The position numbers and the translations under genes were made by a program. The notes beneath the pieces are model-generated. The model was given only the letters and a program-made list of their open reading frames with translations, searched no databases and was not told the DNA's origin. From CAG-488 sp045641565 (GTDB lineage: Bacteria > Bacillota > Clostridia > Oscillospirales > Acutalibacteraceae), in the NCBI GenBank assembly GCA_045641565.1, contig JAZUHE010000067.1, positions 4,465-68,464 on the forward strand: a stretch of DNA of 64,000 nucleotides, written 5' to 3'. Shown here piece after piece: positions 52,539 through 61,549 of this stretch (position 1 is its first letter; each line of letters begins with the position of its first letter).

Positions 52539-53720
52539 ATGGCTGTGAATATTAAAAGAGCTTTACTTACGGCAGTTTCGCTTGTTCTTTGCATGAGCCT
52601 TGTGCTTTCCTTTGCGTCCTGCGGCAAAAAGAATGAGGAAAAAGAGCCCGTACCTGACGTGAGCAGTGATGAATACAGCAAGCTCACGCCTGAAGATATC
52701 ATTGAGAAATACATTAAAGATAAAAATAATATTTCTCTTGAGGATTATACGGCTCTGCTTTCCACTCTTGCGTATGTTCCGATTAATAACGATACGCTTG
52801 AGCTGGAGGATAACAATACCGCACGTGCTCTCAATCTTCTCGGCAACGGGAATGCAGTGTTCCCTGAACCTGAGAAAGTTGTGGAGGCACTCATTCATGA
52901 TAAATCTCCCCAGGTGAGAGGTTTTGCGGTAACGCTTGCAGGTTCTCTGCTTGAATCCGATGAAGAAAATCTGTCACTGCTTAAAGATGTAATCAAAAAC
53001 GAAAAAGAACCTTATGTGCTTAAATGCGCGACAGATACTTTTGCGTTCGGCGGTGCCGAGGACCCGGATATTGGAAAATTCCTTGTCAGAATGACAAAGA
53101 ATGATAATAAGGCTGTAAGGCTCAGTGCGGTGTATACGCTGAGCAGCACGGCAGCACTTGATATTGACGGTGCGGCAGACGCTGTTATCGCCCTCATGGG
53201 CGACAGCGAGCCTGATGTGCGCAAGGCGGCGTATAAATTCTGCGGAGCTTTTTATGATGACAGGGCGGTTGAGCCGATAGTTAAAATGCTCAGCAATTCC
53301 GCTGAAGCGGATTATCACGCATACGGTCTGCTCGGTCTGATAACCATGTGGTATGACTATCCCGGTCATGCCCATACAAGCGCGGCGGCGTATAAGGCCA
53401 CTGTGAATTATTTCAAAACGGTCAGGCCTTCACAGAAGACTCCTCCGCTTTCGGCGATTTCAGCTCTGAGTCAGAAGACCGATGAGACTTTTGATTCGTG
53501 GAAGCAGCAGGCTTCGTATTATAACGCAGATGAGCTTGTGCAGATTATGAAAAATCTTGTTTCACAGGCAGACCTCAGCTGGCAGGCGCGTGTCGCGGCT
53601 ATGAAAGTAATTGCTGTTCACGGAACGAAGGCCGATATGGATTCGCTTAAGGCGGTAACAGACTCTCTTAAGGACGAGGCGGCTGAGCTTATCAGAACAG
53701 AATACGAAAAAATCAGTTAA
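52539..53720 (+). CDS. HEAT-repeat lipoprotein
   Basis: A 393-aa predicted lipoprotein. The signal sequence MAVNIKRALLTAVSLVLCMS ends in a lipobox-type SFASC near residue 27. The mature part is helical with HEAT-like repeats (SPQVRGFAVTLAGSLL, NKAVRLSAVYTLSSTAAL, EPDVRKAAYKFCGAF). Start ATG 52539 behind AAGGAGGCGC. It is 26 bases after the SPFH gene, so it shares that transcript; a HEAT lipoprotein is not part of the B. subtilis operon. Function unknown; likely a protein-binding scaffold on the outer face of the membrane. Confidence 0.75.
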   Translation: MAVNIKRALLTAVSLVLCMSLVLSFASCGKKNEEKEPVPDVSSDEYSKLTPEDIIEKYIKDKNNISLEDYTALLSTLAYVPINNDTLELEDNNTARALNLLGNGNAVFPEPEKVVEALIHDKSPQVRGFAVTLAGSLLESDEENLSLLKDVIKNEKEPYVLKCATDTFAFGGAEDPDIGKFLVRMTKNDNKAVRLSAVYTLSSTAALDIDGAADAVIALMGDSEPDVRKAAYKFCGAFYDDRAVEPIVKMLSNSAEADYHAYGLLGLITMWYDYPGHAHTSAAAYKATVNYFKTVRPSQKTPPLSAISALSQKTDETFDSWKQQASYYNADELVQIMKNLVSQADLSWQARVAAMKVIAVHGTKADMDSLKAVTDSLKDEAAELIRTEYEKIS

Positions 53721-53735
53721 TTCCCAATAAGCTTT

Positions 53736-53763
53736 ACGGAGCGGGGCGATGCTCTGCTCCGTT
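53736..53763 (+). terminator. Hairpin between lipoprotein and zinc-ribbon genes
   Basis: ACGGAGCGGGGC pairs with GCTCTGCTCCGT (12 bp including two wobbles). The following TATTACAAT is not a strong T-run, so it may be a weak terminator or processing site. Confidence 0.45.
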
Positions 53764-53788
53764 ATTACAATAAAAAGAGGTGAAGTGC

Positions 53789-54889
53789 TTGTCAACTTTA
53801 CTTGAATTCAAATGTCCTCATTGCGGGGGCAAGCTTGAATTTGACGCTTCAACGCAGAAAATGAAGTGCCCTTACTGTGATTCCGAGCTTGATATAACAG
53901 CTCTGCAGCATAATGAAGAGCTGCTTAATCAGTCGAGCGGCGAAGACAATATGGTGTGGGAAAATACAGCAGGCGGTCAGTGGGACGAAGGAGAAACTGA
54001 CAATATTAAGGTTTACACCTGTAATTCCTGCGGCGGTGAAATTATTGCCGATGAAACAACGGGTGCGACTCACTGCCCTTACTGCGGCAATCCTGTTGTT
54101 ATGACCTCAAGCTTTTCAGGCGCGCTGAAGCCTGACTATGTTATACCGTTCAAGATTACAAAGGAGCAGGCCAAGGACGCGCTTAAAAAGCATTACGAAG
54201 GCAAAAAGCTGCTTCCTGCTGTCTTTAAATCAGAGAATCATCTTGATGAAATAAAAGGCGTTTATGTGCCGTTCTGGCTTTTTGACGCTGTGTCAAATGC
54301 GAATATCAGCTATGAAATGAGCAAAATGAGAGTGTGGACAGACAGCAATTTCAATTATACTGAAACCTCCCATTATGCGGGCTTCAGGCAGGGCTCAGTT
54401 CAGTTTATGAATGTTCCTGTTGACGGCTCCGAAAAAATGCCTGATGATATGATGGAGTCTATAGAGCCTTTTGATTTTTCTGAGGCTGTTCCGTTCAACA
54501 CGGCTTATCTCTCCGGCTTTATGGCAGATAAATATGATGTAGATGACATAAGCAGTGCGGACAGAGCCAACAGCAGAATCAAATCAAGCACAGAGGAACT
54601 GTTTAAAAGCACCGTTGAGGGCTACGGCTCAATTCAGGTTAAGAGCAGTAATATTTCTCTTTCAGATTCAAAAGCGAAGTATGCCCTTTACCCCGTATGG
54701 CTGCTTACAACAACCTTTGAAAATAAACAGTATCTTTTTGCCGTTAACGGGCAGACAGGGAAAATTGTAGGCGATTTGCCTATTGACAACAAGCTCGCCA
54801 GAAAATATAAATGGATTTATACTCTTATAGGCGGCGCGGCGGCATACGCTGTTCTTGCAATCTTAGGCCTGATAGGAGGATTGCTGTGA
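53789..54889 (+). CDS. TFIIB-type zinc-ribbon membrane protein (YdjG-like)
   Basis: A 366-aa protein. Two zinc ribbons open it: FKCPHCGGKLEFD with MKCPYCDSELD, and YTCNSCGGEI with HCPYCGNPVVM. A large conserved domain follows (KPDYVIPFKITKEQAKDALK, IKGVYVPFWLFDAVSNANI), and a C-terminal membrane segment near 350 (WIYTLIGGAAAYAVLAILGL). This matches YdjG-type phage-shock-associated proteins. The likely start is TTG 53789 (spacing 8 from AGAGG); GTG 53780 lies within the ribosome site. Its stop overlaps the start of the TPM gene (TGATG). Confidence 0.8.
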   Translation: MSTLLEFKCPHCGGKLEFDASTQKMKCPYCDSELDITALQHNEELLNQSSGEDNMVWENTAGGQWDEGETDNIKVYTCNSCGGEIIADETTGATHCPYCGNPVVMTSSFSGALKPDYVIPFKITKEQAKDALKKHYEGKKLLPAVFKSENHLDEIKGVYVPFWLFDAVSNANISYEMSKMRVWTDSNFNYTETSHYAGFRQGSVQFMNVPVDGSEKMPDDMMESIEPFDFSEAVPFNTAYLSGFMADKYDVDDISSADRANSRIKSSTEELFKSTVEGYGSIQVKSSNISLSDSKAKYALYPVWLLTTTFENKQYLFAVNGQTGKIVGDLPIDNKLARKYKWIYTLIGGAAAYAVLAILGLIGGLL

Positions 54890-55665
54890 TGAAACGTTTT
54901 ATATGTATTTTAGCGGCAGTTCTTGTCTTTGCTTCATGCTTTGTGATTGCGGCGTCGGCCGAGACAATCCCGAGTGAAAGACAGGTTGAAAGATTCGCCG
55001 ATAACGCGGGAATTATTCCCGACAGCGACGAGGCGGAGATACTTAAGATGCTGAATGAAATCAGCGAGAAGAGAAAATTTGACGTTATTATTCTTACAAC
55101 CGCTTCAACAGGGCTTCAGGACCCGCAGGATTATGCGGACGATTATTATGATTATAACGGCTGCGGATACGGCAGAAACCGTGACGGCGCGATTCTTCTT
55201 ATTTCCATGGATCCGAGATATATTCATATAGGCACCTGCGGAAAAGGTATGAAGATAATAAGTGACGGAGATATTGACCCGTTGATTGATACGTTTTATG
55301 AGGACATTCTTGCCGGAGATTATTCATCTGCGTGCAGAACCTTTGCGAGCGAAACCGATTCCCTCATAGGCTCATTTAAGCTCAGACCGATAATTCTTAT
55401 TCCCATTGCTCTTGTACTCGGCTTTATAATAGCGTATTTTGCGGTAAACGGAATGAAAGAAAAGCACAGAACCGTAAGGTTCAAGGCCGAAGCTTCAAGC
55501 TATGAAGTTGCAGGCAGTCTCGCTCTTGCAAATAAAAGCGATAATTTCCTTTACATGAATGTGGCGAGAGTTCCGATTCCGAGAGAAACGAGAGCGGGCG
55601 GCTCAGGAGGAGGACACGTATCCTCTTCAGGCACCTCCCACGGCGGCGGAGGAAGGTCATTCTGA
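54889..55665 (+). CDS. TPM-domain membrane protein (YdjH-like)
   Basis: A 258-aa protein beginning at ATG 54889, which shares bases with the preceding stop. Signal sequence 1-26 (RFICILAAVLVFASCFVIAA); TPM domain about 35-165 (ERFADNAGIIPDSDEAEILK, NRDGAILLISMDPRYIHIG); a membrane segment near 168-190 (LRPIILIPIALVLGFIIAYF); a glycine/serine-rich C-terminus ending GGGGRSF. TPM proteins act at membranes in repair or stress; YdjH of B. subtilis has the same layout and partners. Confidence 0.82.
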   Translation: MKRFICILAAVLVFASCFVIAASAETIPSERQVERFADNAGIIPDSDEAEILKMLNEISEKRKFDVIILTTASTGLQDPQDYADDYYDYNGCGYGRNRDGAILLISMDPRYIHIGTCGKGMKIISDGDIDPLIDTFYEDILAGDYSSACRTFASETDSLIGSFKLRPIILIPIALVLGFIIAYFAVNGMKEKHRTVRFKAEASSYEVAGSLALANKSDNFLYMNVARVPIPRETRAGGSGGGHVSSSGTSHGGGGRSF

Positions 55666-55670
55666 AATAA

Positions 55671-55716
55671 AAAAGTATGGATTTTGCTTAATGCAGAACC
55701 CATACTTGTTTTTTTA
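55671..55716. terminator. Bidirectional terminator between convergent genes
   Basis: AAGTATGG/CCATACTT with inner TTTTG/CAGAA pairing, A-run to the left and seven-T run to the right. Same stem family as 19108-19163. Confidence 0.85.
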
Positions 55717-56403
55717 TAAAAGATTAAGAGCGGTAAGGGGATTCATATATTCACCGCTGACAACCGTTTCAACATGAATGTGCGGCTCCTCAGCAGATTC
55801 TGACGGCAGGGTGCCTGCCTTGCCGATAATACCGCCCTTTGATATTTTATCACCTTTTTTTACTTTTACCGAGTCCTCAAGGCCGCAGTATTTCACATAC
55901 ATATCACCGGGGCAGAGAACTGTGACAGTAACGCCCCACATTTCGTCCTTGTCAACGGAGGTAACGGTACAGCTCTGAACGGCAAAAACATTATCGCCTG
56001 CCGCGGCGCTGAAATCGGTGCCGTTATGAACGCGCCAGTCGCCCATGGTTTCGGATTTTACCATTTCGCCTTCGCTGAAATCCTTTATCGCTTTGCCCGT
56101 TGTGGGCGGGGCAAAGGAGCCGGTGCAGGGCTTTTCATCTTCGGGAACGGCGGTTGACACAACTGACGTTGATGACGGCTTCGGAATTCCCGTGGCGGGT
56201 ACGTTCGCCGCTTCATTTTTCTGGCTTGTTGTGATTCGGGTATACGATGTCAGAATCTCGGATTTTTCACTGCCGCTCTTCATAGTATTTTTAGGAACGG
56301 AAAGATTATAAACAACTGCGCTGATACCTACGATTGCTATTAAACAGAATGTAAGTATGGTGCGGTAAAGCTTTCCTGAAACGGCATTGTTTTTCTCTTG
56401 CAT
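55714..56403 (-). CDS. M23-family peptidase, SpoIIQ-like
   Basis: A 229-aa protein with one N-terminal membrane segment (TILTFCLIAIVGISAVVYNL), a Ser/Thr/Pro-rich linker, and a C-terminal M23/LytM domain. The zinc motifs are retained: HNGTDF (HxxxD) and HIHVE (HxH). Size and plan match clostridial SpoIIQ, the forespore protein that pairs with SpoIIIAH, but generic envelope M23 proteins are similar. ATG 56403 behind AGAGGTGTTTAT on the minus strand. Confidence 0.78.
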   Translation of the reverse strand: MQEKNNAVSGKLYRTILTFCLIAIVGISAVVYNLSVPKNTMKSGSEKSEILTSYTRITTSQKNEAANVPATGIPKPSSTSVVSTAVPEDEKPCTGSFAPPTTGKAIKDFSEGEMVKSETMGDWRVHNGTDFSAAAGDNVFAVQSCTVTSVDKDEMWGVTVTVLCPGDMYVKYCGLEDSVKVKKGDKISKGGIIGKAGTLPSESAEEPHIHVETVVSGEYMNPLTALNLL

Positions 56404-56470
56404 ATAAACACCTCTGAATTTTTTATGAGCAATTATATTGTTGCCGTTACATCATATTTTTATGCAACGA

Positions 56471-56502
56471 AAAAGCAGCCGGTATAACACCGGCTGCTTT
56501 TT
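56471..56502. terminator. Strong palindromic terminator in the 56.4-56.76 kb gap
   Basis: A perfect 10-bp stem AGCAGCCGGT/ACCGGCTGCT with loop ATAAC, A-run before and TTTTT after. The rest of the 360-base gap holds no gene; AT-rich promoter-like sequence lies near 56700-56740. Confidence 0.85.
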
Positions 56503-56762
56503 CCAATAAATTGAGGGGTTTATTGAGGAGGGGTATGTGATAGAGGAAAGTTGCGGCTCTTTCCTTACCACGGCCTTATCATAACAGACGATTATGAACA
56601 AATTATGAACAAAACATGCTTATTTTGAAAATTTTTAAAAACATTTTGATGAAATGTGTTTAATAACGCGGTGGTTCGTTAAAAAGTTTTAAATTTTTAC
56701 TTGAAATATAAATCTATATGGTGTAGCATATTATAAGACCAAAAACAAAGGAGACGGTTAAT

Positions 56763-57728
56763 ATGAAGCTTGGTGTTTTTACCTGCCTTTTAGGTAATCT
56801 TCCTCTTGAGCAGGCACTTGAATATTTTAAATCAAAGGGAATCGAAATGATTGAAATCGGTTGCGGCGGATATCCCGGAAACAGTCATGCCGATCCCGAA
56901 ACATTACTTAATGACAGCGCGAAGCTTGAAGAATTCAAAGCGCTTATCAAAAAGTATGGTATGGAAATCAGCGCTCTGAGCTGTCACGGCAATCCCGTTC
57001 ATCCCAACAAAGAAATTGCCGCTGATTTTGACAAGACAATCCGTAATACCATTCTTCTTGCGGAGAAGCTGGATCTTCATCAGATAAACACCTTCTCAGG
57101 CTGTCCCGGCGACCATGACGGCGCTAAATTCCCCAACTGGGTAACCTGCCCCTGGCCGAATGATTTTGGTGAGATTCTCGATTATCAGTGGAATGAAGTT
57201 CTTATCCCTTACTGGAAAGACCTTGTTGCATTCTCGAAGGCTCACGGCGTAAACAAAATTGCTCTTGAGCTTCATCCCGGATTCTGCGTATATAATACAG
57301 AGAGCCTTCTGAAGCTCCGTGAGGCTGTAGGACCCGAAATCGGCGCCAACCTTGACCCCAGCCATCTTATCTGGCAGGGAATGGAGCCTGTTGCTGTTAT
57401 CAGAGCTCTTGGTGACGCTATTTTCCACTTCCACGCTAAGGATACTAAGATTGATAAATATAACACAGCGGTTAACGGCGTGCTTGATACAAAGCCCTAC
57501 GGCGACGAAATCAACCGCTCATGGATTTTTCGCAGCGTAGGCTACGGCAACGATGCCGCGTACTGGAAAGATATAATCAGTAATCTTCGCCTTGTAGGCT
57601 ATGATTACGCTATAAGCATTGAGCATGAAGACAGCCTTATGAGCCAGAATGAAGGCCTTACAAAGGCGGTTGAGCTCCTTAAGCAGGTACTTGTTACTGA
57701 ATCCACAGGCGATATGTGGTGGGTATGA
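56763..57728 (+). CDS. Sugar phosphate isomerase/epimerase, TIM barrel
   Basis: A 321-aa xylose-isomerase-like TIM-barrel protein (MKLGVFTCLLGNLPLEQALE, IEMIEIGCGGYPGN). Metal ligands are in ELHPGFCVYN, GANLDPSHLIWQGM, HFHAKDTKID and SIEHED. Such proteins isomerise or epimerise sugars or inositols, usually with a Gfo/Idh/MocA dehydrogenase as here. Start ATG 56763 behind AAAGGAGACGGTTAAT. First gene of a three-gene catabolic run. Confidence 0.88.
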   Translation: MKLGVFTCLLGNLPLEQALEYFKSKGIEMIEIGCGGYPGNSHADPETLLNDSAKLEEFKALIKKYGMEISALSCHGNPVHPNKEIAADFDKTIRNTILLAEKLDLHQINTFSGCPGDHDGAKFPNWVTCPWPNDFGEILDYQWNEVLIPYWKDLVAFSKAHGVNKIALELHPGFCVYNTESLLKLREAVGPEIGANLDPSHLIWQGMEPVAVIRALGDAIFHFHAKDTKIDKYNTAVNGVLDTKPYGDEINRSWIFRSVGYGNDAAYWKDIISNLRLVGYDYAISIEHEDSLMSQNEGLTKAVELLKQVLVTESTGDMWWV

Positions 57729-57749
57729 CGAAAGCGAGGCAAATACACA

Positions 57750-58826
57750 ATGGTTGGTAATAAAATCGGTGCTGCCGTTATCGGTTACGGCGGAATGGGC
57801 AGCTGGCATACACGCAAAATGCTCAAGCAGATGACAGATGACGTTGAGCTGGTAGGAATATATGATATTAAACCCGAAAGAGCAAAGGTCGCGGAGGAAA
57901 ACGGAATTCACGCGTTCGCTTCAAGAGAAGAGCTCCTCAGCGACGACAGAATAGATTTTGTTGTTGTCGCGACTCCCAATAATTTCCATAGAGAGATTGT
58001 TGTTGACGCTCTTGCTCACGGTAAAAATGTAATCAGCGAAAAGCCTGTCACAATAAACTGTGAAGAGCTTGAAAAGATGATTGCCGCAAGCGAAAAATAC
58101 GGCAAAATCTTTACCGTTCATCAGAACAGACGCTGGGACCCTGATTATCTTACAGTTAAAAAGATTTATGAAGCCAACACCCTCGGCCGAATCTTCAGAA
58201 TCGAGTCAAGAGTTCACGGCTCACGCGGTGTACCCGGTGACTGGAGAAATCATAAGGAATTCGGCGGCGGCATGGTATTTGACTGGGGCATACATATAAT
58301 TGACCAGGCTCTCATGCTTATGGGCGACGCTAAGATTGAATCCGTCTATGCTATAACAGACCTGATTACAACCGATGACTGCGATGACGGATTTAAGCTT
58401 GAGCTTAAATTCTCAAACGGAATAGAATACCACGCTGAGGTCGGCACAAGCAATTTCATTGAACTGCCCCGCTGGTATGTTCTTGGTGAAAACGGTTCCG
58501 CGATTATCCGCGACTGGGACCTCAACGGCGAAATCGTTATGGTTTCAGACTGGGAAAACAAAGACGCTGTTCCGATTCAGGCAGGCGTAGGTCTTACAAA
58601 GACAATGGCACCCAGAACAGACGATTCAATTCAGAGATATCCTCTGCCATACGTTGAGAATCTCGGCTTTGACGACATGAGCGAATTCTACAGAAACTTC
58701 ATCGCAACACTCCGCGGCGAAGAGACTCAGTATGTAACTCACAACCAGCAGCGCAGACTCATCAAGCTGATTGAGGCTATATTTGAATCGGCGAGAGACA
58801 ACAAGGTAGTTTATTTCGAAAAATAA
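57750..58826 (+). CDS. Gfo/Idh/MocA family oxidoreductase
   Basis: A 358-aa NAD(P)-dependent dehydrogenase. The Rossmann motif is VIGYGGMGSWHTRKML near residue 10; the catalytic-lysine motif is VISEKPVTIN near residue 95; the C-terminal domain has GGGMVFDWGIHIIDQALML. It follows the TIM-barrel gene by 21 bases behind GCGAGG. Substrate probably a sugar or cyclitol; not determinable. Confidence 0.9.
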   Translation: MVGNKIGAAVIGYGGMGSWHTRKMLKQMTDDVELVGIYDIKPERAKVAEENGIHAFASREELLSDDRIDFVVVATPNNFHREIVVDALAHGKNVISEKPVTINCEELEKMIAASEKYGKIFTVHQNRRWDPDYLTVKKIYEANTLGRIFRIESRVHGSRGVPGDWRNHKEFGGGMVFDWGIHIIDQALMLMGDAKIESVYAITDLITTDDCDDGFKLELKFSNGIEYHAEVGTSNFIELPRWYVLGENGSAIIRDWDLNGEIVMVSDWENKDAVPIQAGVGLTKTMAPRTDDSIQRYPLPYVENLGFDDMSEFYRNFIATLRGEETQYVTHNQQRRLIKLIEAIFESARDNKVVYFEK

Positions 58827-58834
58827 ATAGATGA

Positions 58835-58884
58835 AAAGCAGAATATATGTTGATTGTTTCAATGTACATTCTGCTTTGGTTTTT
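58835..58884 (+). terminator. Terminator before the alpha-mannosidase gene
   Basis: AAAGCAGAAT/ATTCTGCTTT 10-bp stem with a ~23-base loop that contains further short pairings, followed by GGTTTTTA. Because the next start is only 22 bases on, it may act as an attenuator. Confidence 0.6.
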
Positions 58885-58905
58885 AATAACATCGGAGAGA
58901 TTTTT

Positions 58906-61386
58906 ATGTCTAAAAAATTACATTTAATATGCAACGCCCATCTCGACCCCGTATGGCAGTGGGAATGGGAGGAGGGTGCCGCGGAGGCGCTTTCCACATT
59001 CAGAATCGCGGCGGAATTCTGCGAGGAATACGATAATTTTGTATTTTGCCACAATGAGGCGCTGCTTTATCAGTGGATTGAGGAATATGACCCGGAGCTT
59101 TTCAAAAAGATTCAGGAGCTTGTTAAAAAAGATAAATGGCACATCATGGGCGGCTGGCAGCTTCAGCCGGACTGCAATATGCCCTCGGGCGAATCCTTTG
59201 TACGTCAGATTCTCTCGGGAAGAAAGTATTTCCTTGAAAAATTCGGTAAAGCTCCGACAGTGGCAATAAACTTTGACCCGTTCGGTCACAGCAGGGGACT
59301 TGTACAGATAATGAAAAAAAGCGGATATGACGGATATCTGTTTATGCGTCCCGACGGGAATTTTCTCGATTTGCCTGCTGATGAATTCAGATGGGTCGGT
59401 TATGACGGAAGCGAGATAACCGCTGTAAGGCTTGCGGGCGGTTACGGCTCGGGCAAAGGCAGGGCGGCTCAGAAAGCTCTTGATTATATTGAGAAATGCA
59501 AAGAAGATGATTTCTTCCTCTGCCTTTGGGGCATAGGCAACCACGGCGGCGGCCCTTCAAAAGAGGATATTGAGAATCTCAACGCTCTTGCTCTTGAAAA
59601 GGCGAAAGACGGCGTAGAGCTTATTCATTCCACGCCCGAGAAATATTTTGCCGAGGTAAATGAAAAAAGAGAGCTCTCTGAATTCTCAAAGAGTCTTAAT
59701 TCATGGGCTCCCGGCTGCTACACAAGCATGATTCGTGTAAAGCAGAAGCACAGAAAAGCGGAAAACGAGTTTTTCCTCGCGGAATGCATGGCTTCCCACG
59801 CGGCAAATGAGGGGCTGATTGAGTACCCCGCAAATGAGCTGGCGCAGGCGCTTTATGATATAACTCTTATTCAGTTCCACGATACTCTGCCCGGTTCGGC
59901 GATTCAGGCGGCCGAGGAGATGTCCATGAGAACCTTTGACCACGCTCTTGAGATTCTCTCCCGAATAAAGGCGAGGGCATTTTTTGCTCTTGCGTCGGGT
60001 CAGCAGAAGGCGCCGTCGGATAAAATTCCCGTATTCATATATAATCCTTATCCATATAAGGTCAGGGGCGATTTTGCCTGCGAGTTTATGCTGTGGGACC
60101 AGATATGGGACGAGGGTAAATTCTTAAAGCCGCTGGTTTACGCCGAGAACGGCAGTATCTGTGAGTCTCAGTGTGAAAAGGAAAACAGCACTATTCCTAT
60201 TGAATGGCGCAAAAGAGTTATATTCAGTGCCGAGCTTGAGCCGATGAAGATGAACCGCTTCGAATGCGGATTTGAAGAAATTAAAAAGCCTGTACCTCAG
60301 CTTAAAAATGATGAGACGCATTATATTTTTGAAGCAGGCGGACAGCTGATTAAAATAAACAAGTCAACAGGTCTTATTGATGAATTATCCGTCGGCGGTG
60401 AAAACTACGTTAAGAACGGAGCGTTCAGCCTTGAAGTGTGGAAGGATAATCATGACCCGTGGTATATGGAGAATCATTCGTGGCTTGAAAAAGAAGACGA
60501 ATTCAGACTTCTGAATAAGGCGGAAACAAAAGAATTCCTCTGCGTGAATAATGAAATTGAGCCTGTTCGCGTTATCGAAAGCGGTGACGTGCGTACCGTT
60601 GTTGAGGCGGTATTCGGTTACAAGAGCTCGAGGGCGGCCGTTAAGTATATTATGTCCGAAAAAGACAGGCTTAAAATTGATATTAAGGTTGTCTGGAACG
60701 AAAAGCAGAAAATGCTTAAGATGAATATTCCGTCGTCATTCGGCGCTGACACTTGTATCGGCGAGCATCCATATGGCAGAGAGAAGTTTTTCGATGCGCT
60801 CAAAGAGAATGTTTCGCAGAAATATATTCTCGAATGCAAGGACGATAAGGCGATTCTCTGCGTCAACAACTGCGTTTACGGCTCGTCATTTGACGATAAA
60901 AACGGTGAGCTTAAGATAACGCTTCTTCGTTCACCTTCATACTGCGCTCATCCCATAGGTGACAGGCAGGTTATGCCGCAGGACAGATATATGCCCTATA
61001 TGGAGCAGGGCGAGAGAGAATTCAGCTTTATGATTGAGGTGGGAAATACAGAAGAAATTCTGAAAACCGCACCGAGAACCGCTCAGCATTTCAACGCTCA
61101 GCCCATGGCGCTGTCATTCTATCCCACGGGAAGAGGAAGCCTGCCGGAGTCTCCACTTGAAATCAGCGGAAATGATGTTATCACTCTCACAGCTTTTAAA
61201 AAGGCTGACAACGGCGACGGATATATCGTGAGACTTTTCAATCCTGTTGAAAATAAGCAGACGGCGAAAATGAGATTTTACGGGAATGACGCAGAAATTA
61301 AATTCACGGCCTTTGAAATAAAAACTCTGAGAGTGACAAAGGAAAAAATCGAAGAGACGGATTTAATGGAAAATCTGCTTGATTGA
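58906..61386 (+). CDS. GH38 alpha-mannosidase
   Basis: An 826-aa glycoside hydrolase family 38 enzyme without a signal peptide, hence cytoplasmic. The metal site starts at CNAHLDPVWQWEWEEG (H and D), the nucleophile is the aspartate of INFDPFGHSRG, and the barrel continues with MGGWQLQPDCNMPSGESF. A helical linker and two large beta domains follow. It would remove alpha-mannosyl residues from imported oligosaccharides. ATG 58906 lies behind CGGAGAGATTTTT; the open frame upstream lacks family similarity. Grouped with the isomerase and dehydrogenase genes. Confidence 0.92.
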   Translation: MSKKLHLICNAHLDPVWQWEWEEGAAEALSTFRIAAEFCEEYDNFVFCHNEALLYQWIEEYDPELFKKIQELVKKDKWHIMGGWQLQPDCNMPSGESFVRQILSGRKYFLEKFGKAPTVAINFDPFGHSRGLVQIMKKSGYDGYLFMRPDGNFLDLPADEFRWVGYDGSEITAVRLAGGYGSGKGRAAQKALDYIEKCKEDDFFLCLWGIGNHGGGPSKEDIENLNALALEKAKDGVELIHSTPEKYFAEVNEKRELSEFSKSLNSWAPGCYTSMIRVKQKHRKAENEFFLAECMASHAANEGLIEYPANELAQALYDITLIQFHDTLPGSAIQAAEEMSMRTFDHALEILSRIKARAFFALASGQQKAPSDKIPVFIYNPYPYKVRGDFACEFMLWDQIWDEGKFLKPLVYAENGSICESQCEKENSTIPIEWRKRVIFSAELEPMKMNRFECGFEEIKKPVPQLKNDETHYIFEAGGQLIKINKSTGLIDELSVGGENYVKNGAFSLEVWKDNHDPWYMENHSWLEKEDEFRLLNKAETKEFLCVNNEIEPVRVIESGDVRTVVEAVFGYKSSRAAVKYIMSEKDRLKIDIKVVWNEKQKMLKMNIPSSFGADTCIGEHPYGREKFFDALKENVSQKYILECKDDKAILCVNNCVYGSSFDDKNGELKITLLRSPSYCAHPIGDRQVMPQDRYMPYMEQGEREFSFMIEVGNTEEILKTAPRTAQHFNAQPMALSFYPTGRGSLPESPLEISGNDVITLTAFKKADNGDGYIVRLFNPVENKQTAKMRFYGNDAEIKFTAFEIKTLRVTKEKIEETDLMENLLD

Positions 61387-61445
61387 TTTTTTACGGGAAT
61401 AATACTATCGGAAAGTATAGATTTGCATATAATTATATAAAGCAA

Positions 61446-61530
61446 TGTGCAAGTTTTGCATATCTATGAGTAGGTATTTATGCAAAATTTGCACATTTTT
61501 CTTGACAACGATATGCAAATGCAGTAAAAT
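61446..61530 (+). promoter_or_regulatory. Promoter with TGCAAA-type operators for the HTH-MNT/HEPN pair
   Basis: TTGACA 61502-61507, 17-base spacer, TAAAAT 61525-61530. Upstream are two 17-bp arms that are inverted repeats of each other with one mismatch: TGTGCAAGTTTTGCATA (61446-61462) and TATGCAAAATTTGCACA (61479-61495). Each arm is itself near-palindromic (TGCAAA-N-TTTGCA). A third partial site, TATGCAAATGCA (61512-61523), lies inside the spacer. The pattern suits autoregulation by the HTH domain of the antitoxin. Confidence 0.75.
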
Positions 61531-61549
61531 CAATTCAGAGGTGACAGCA

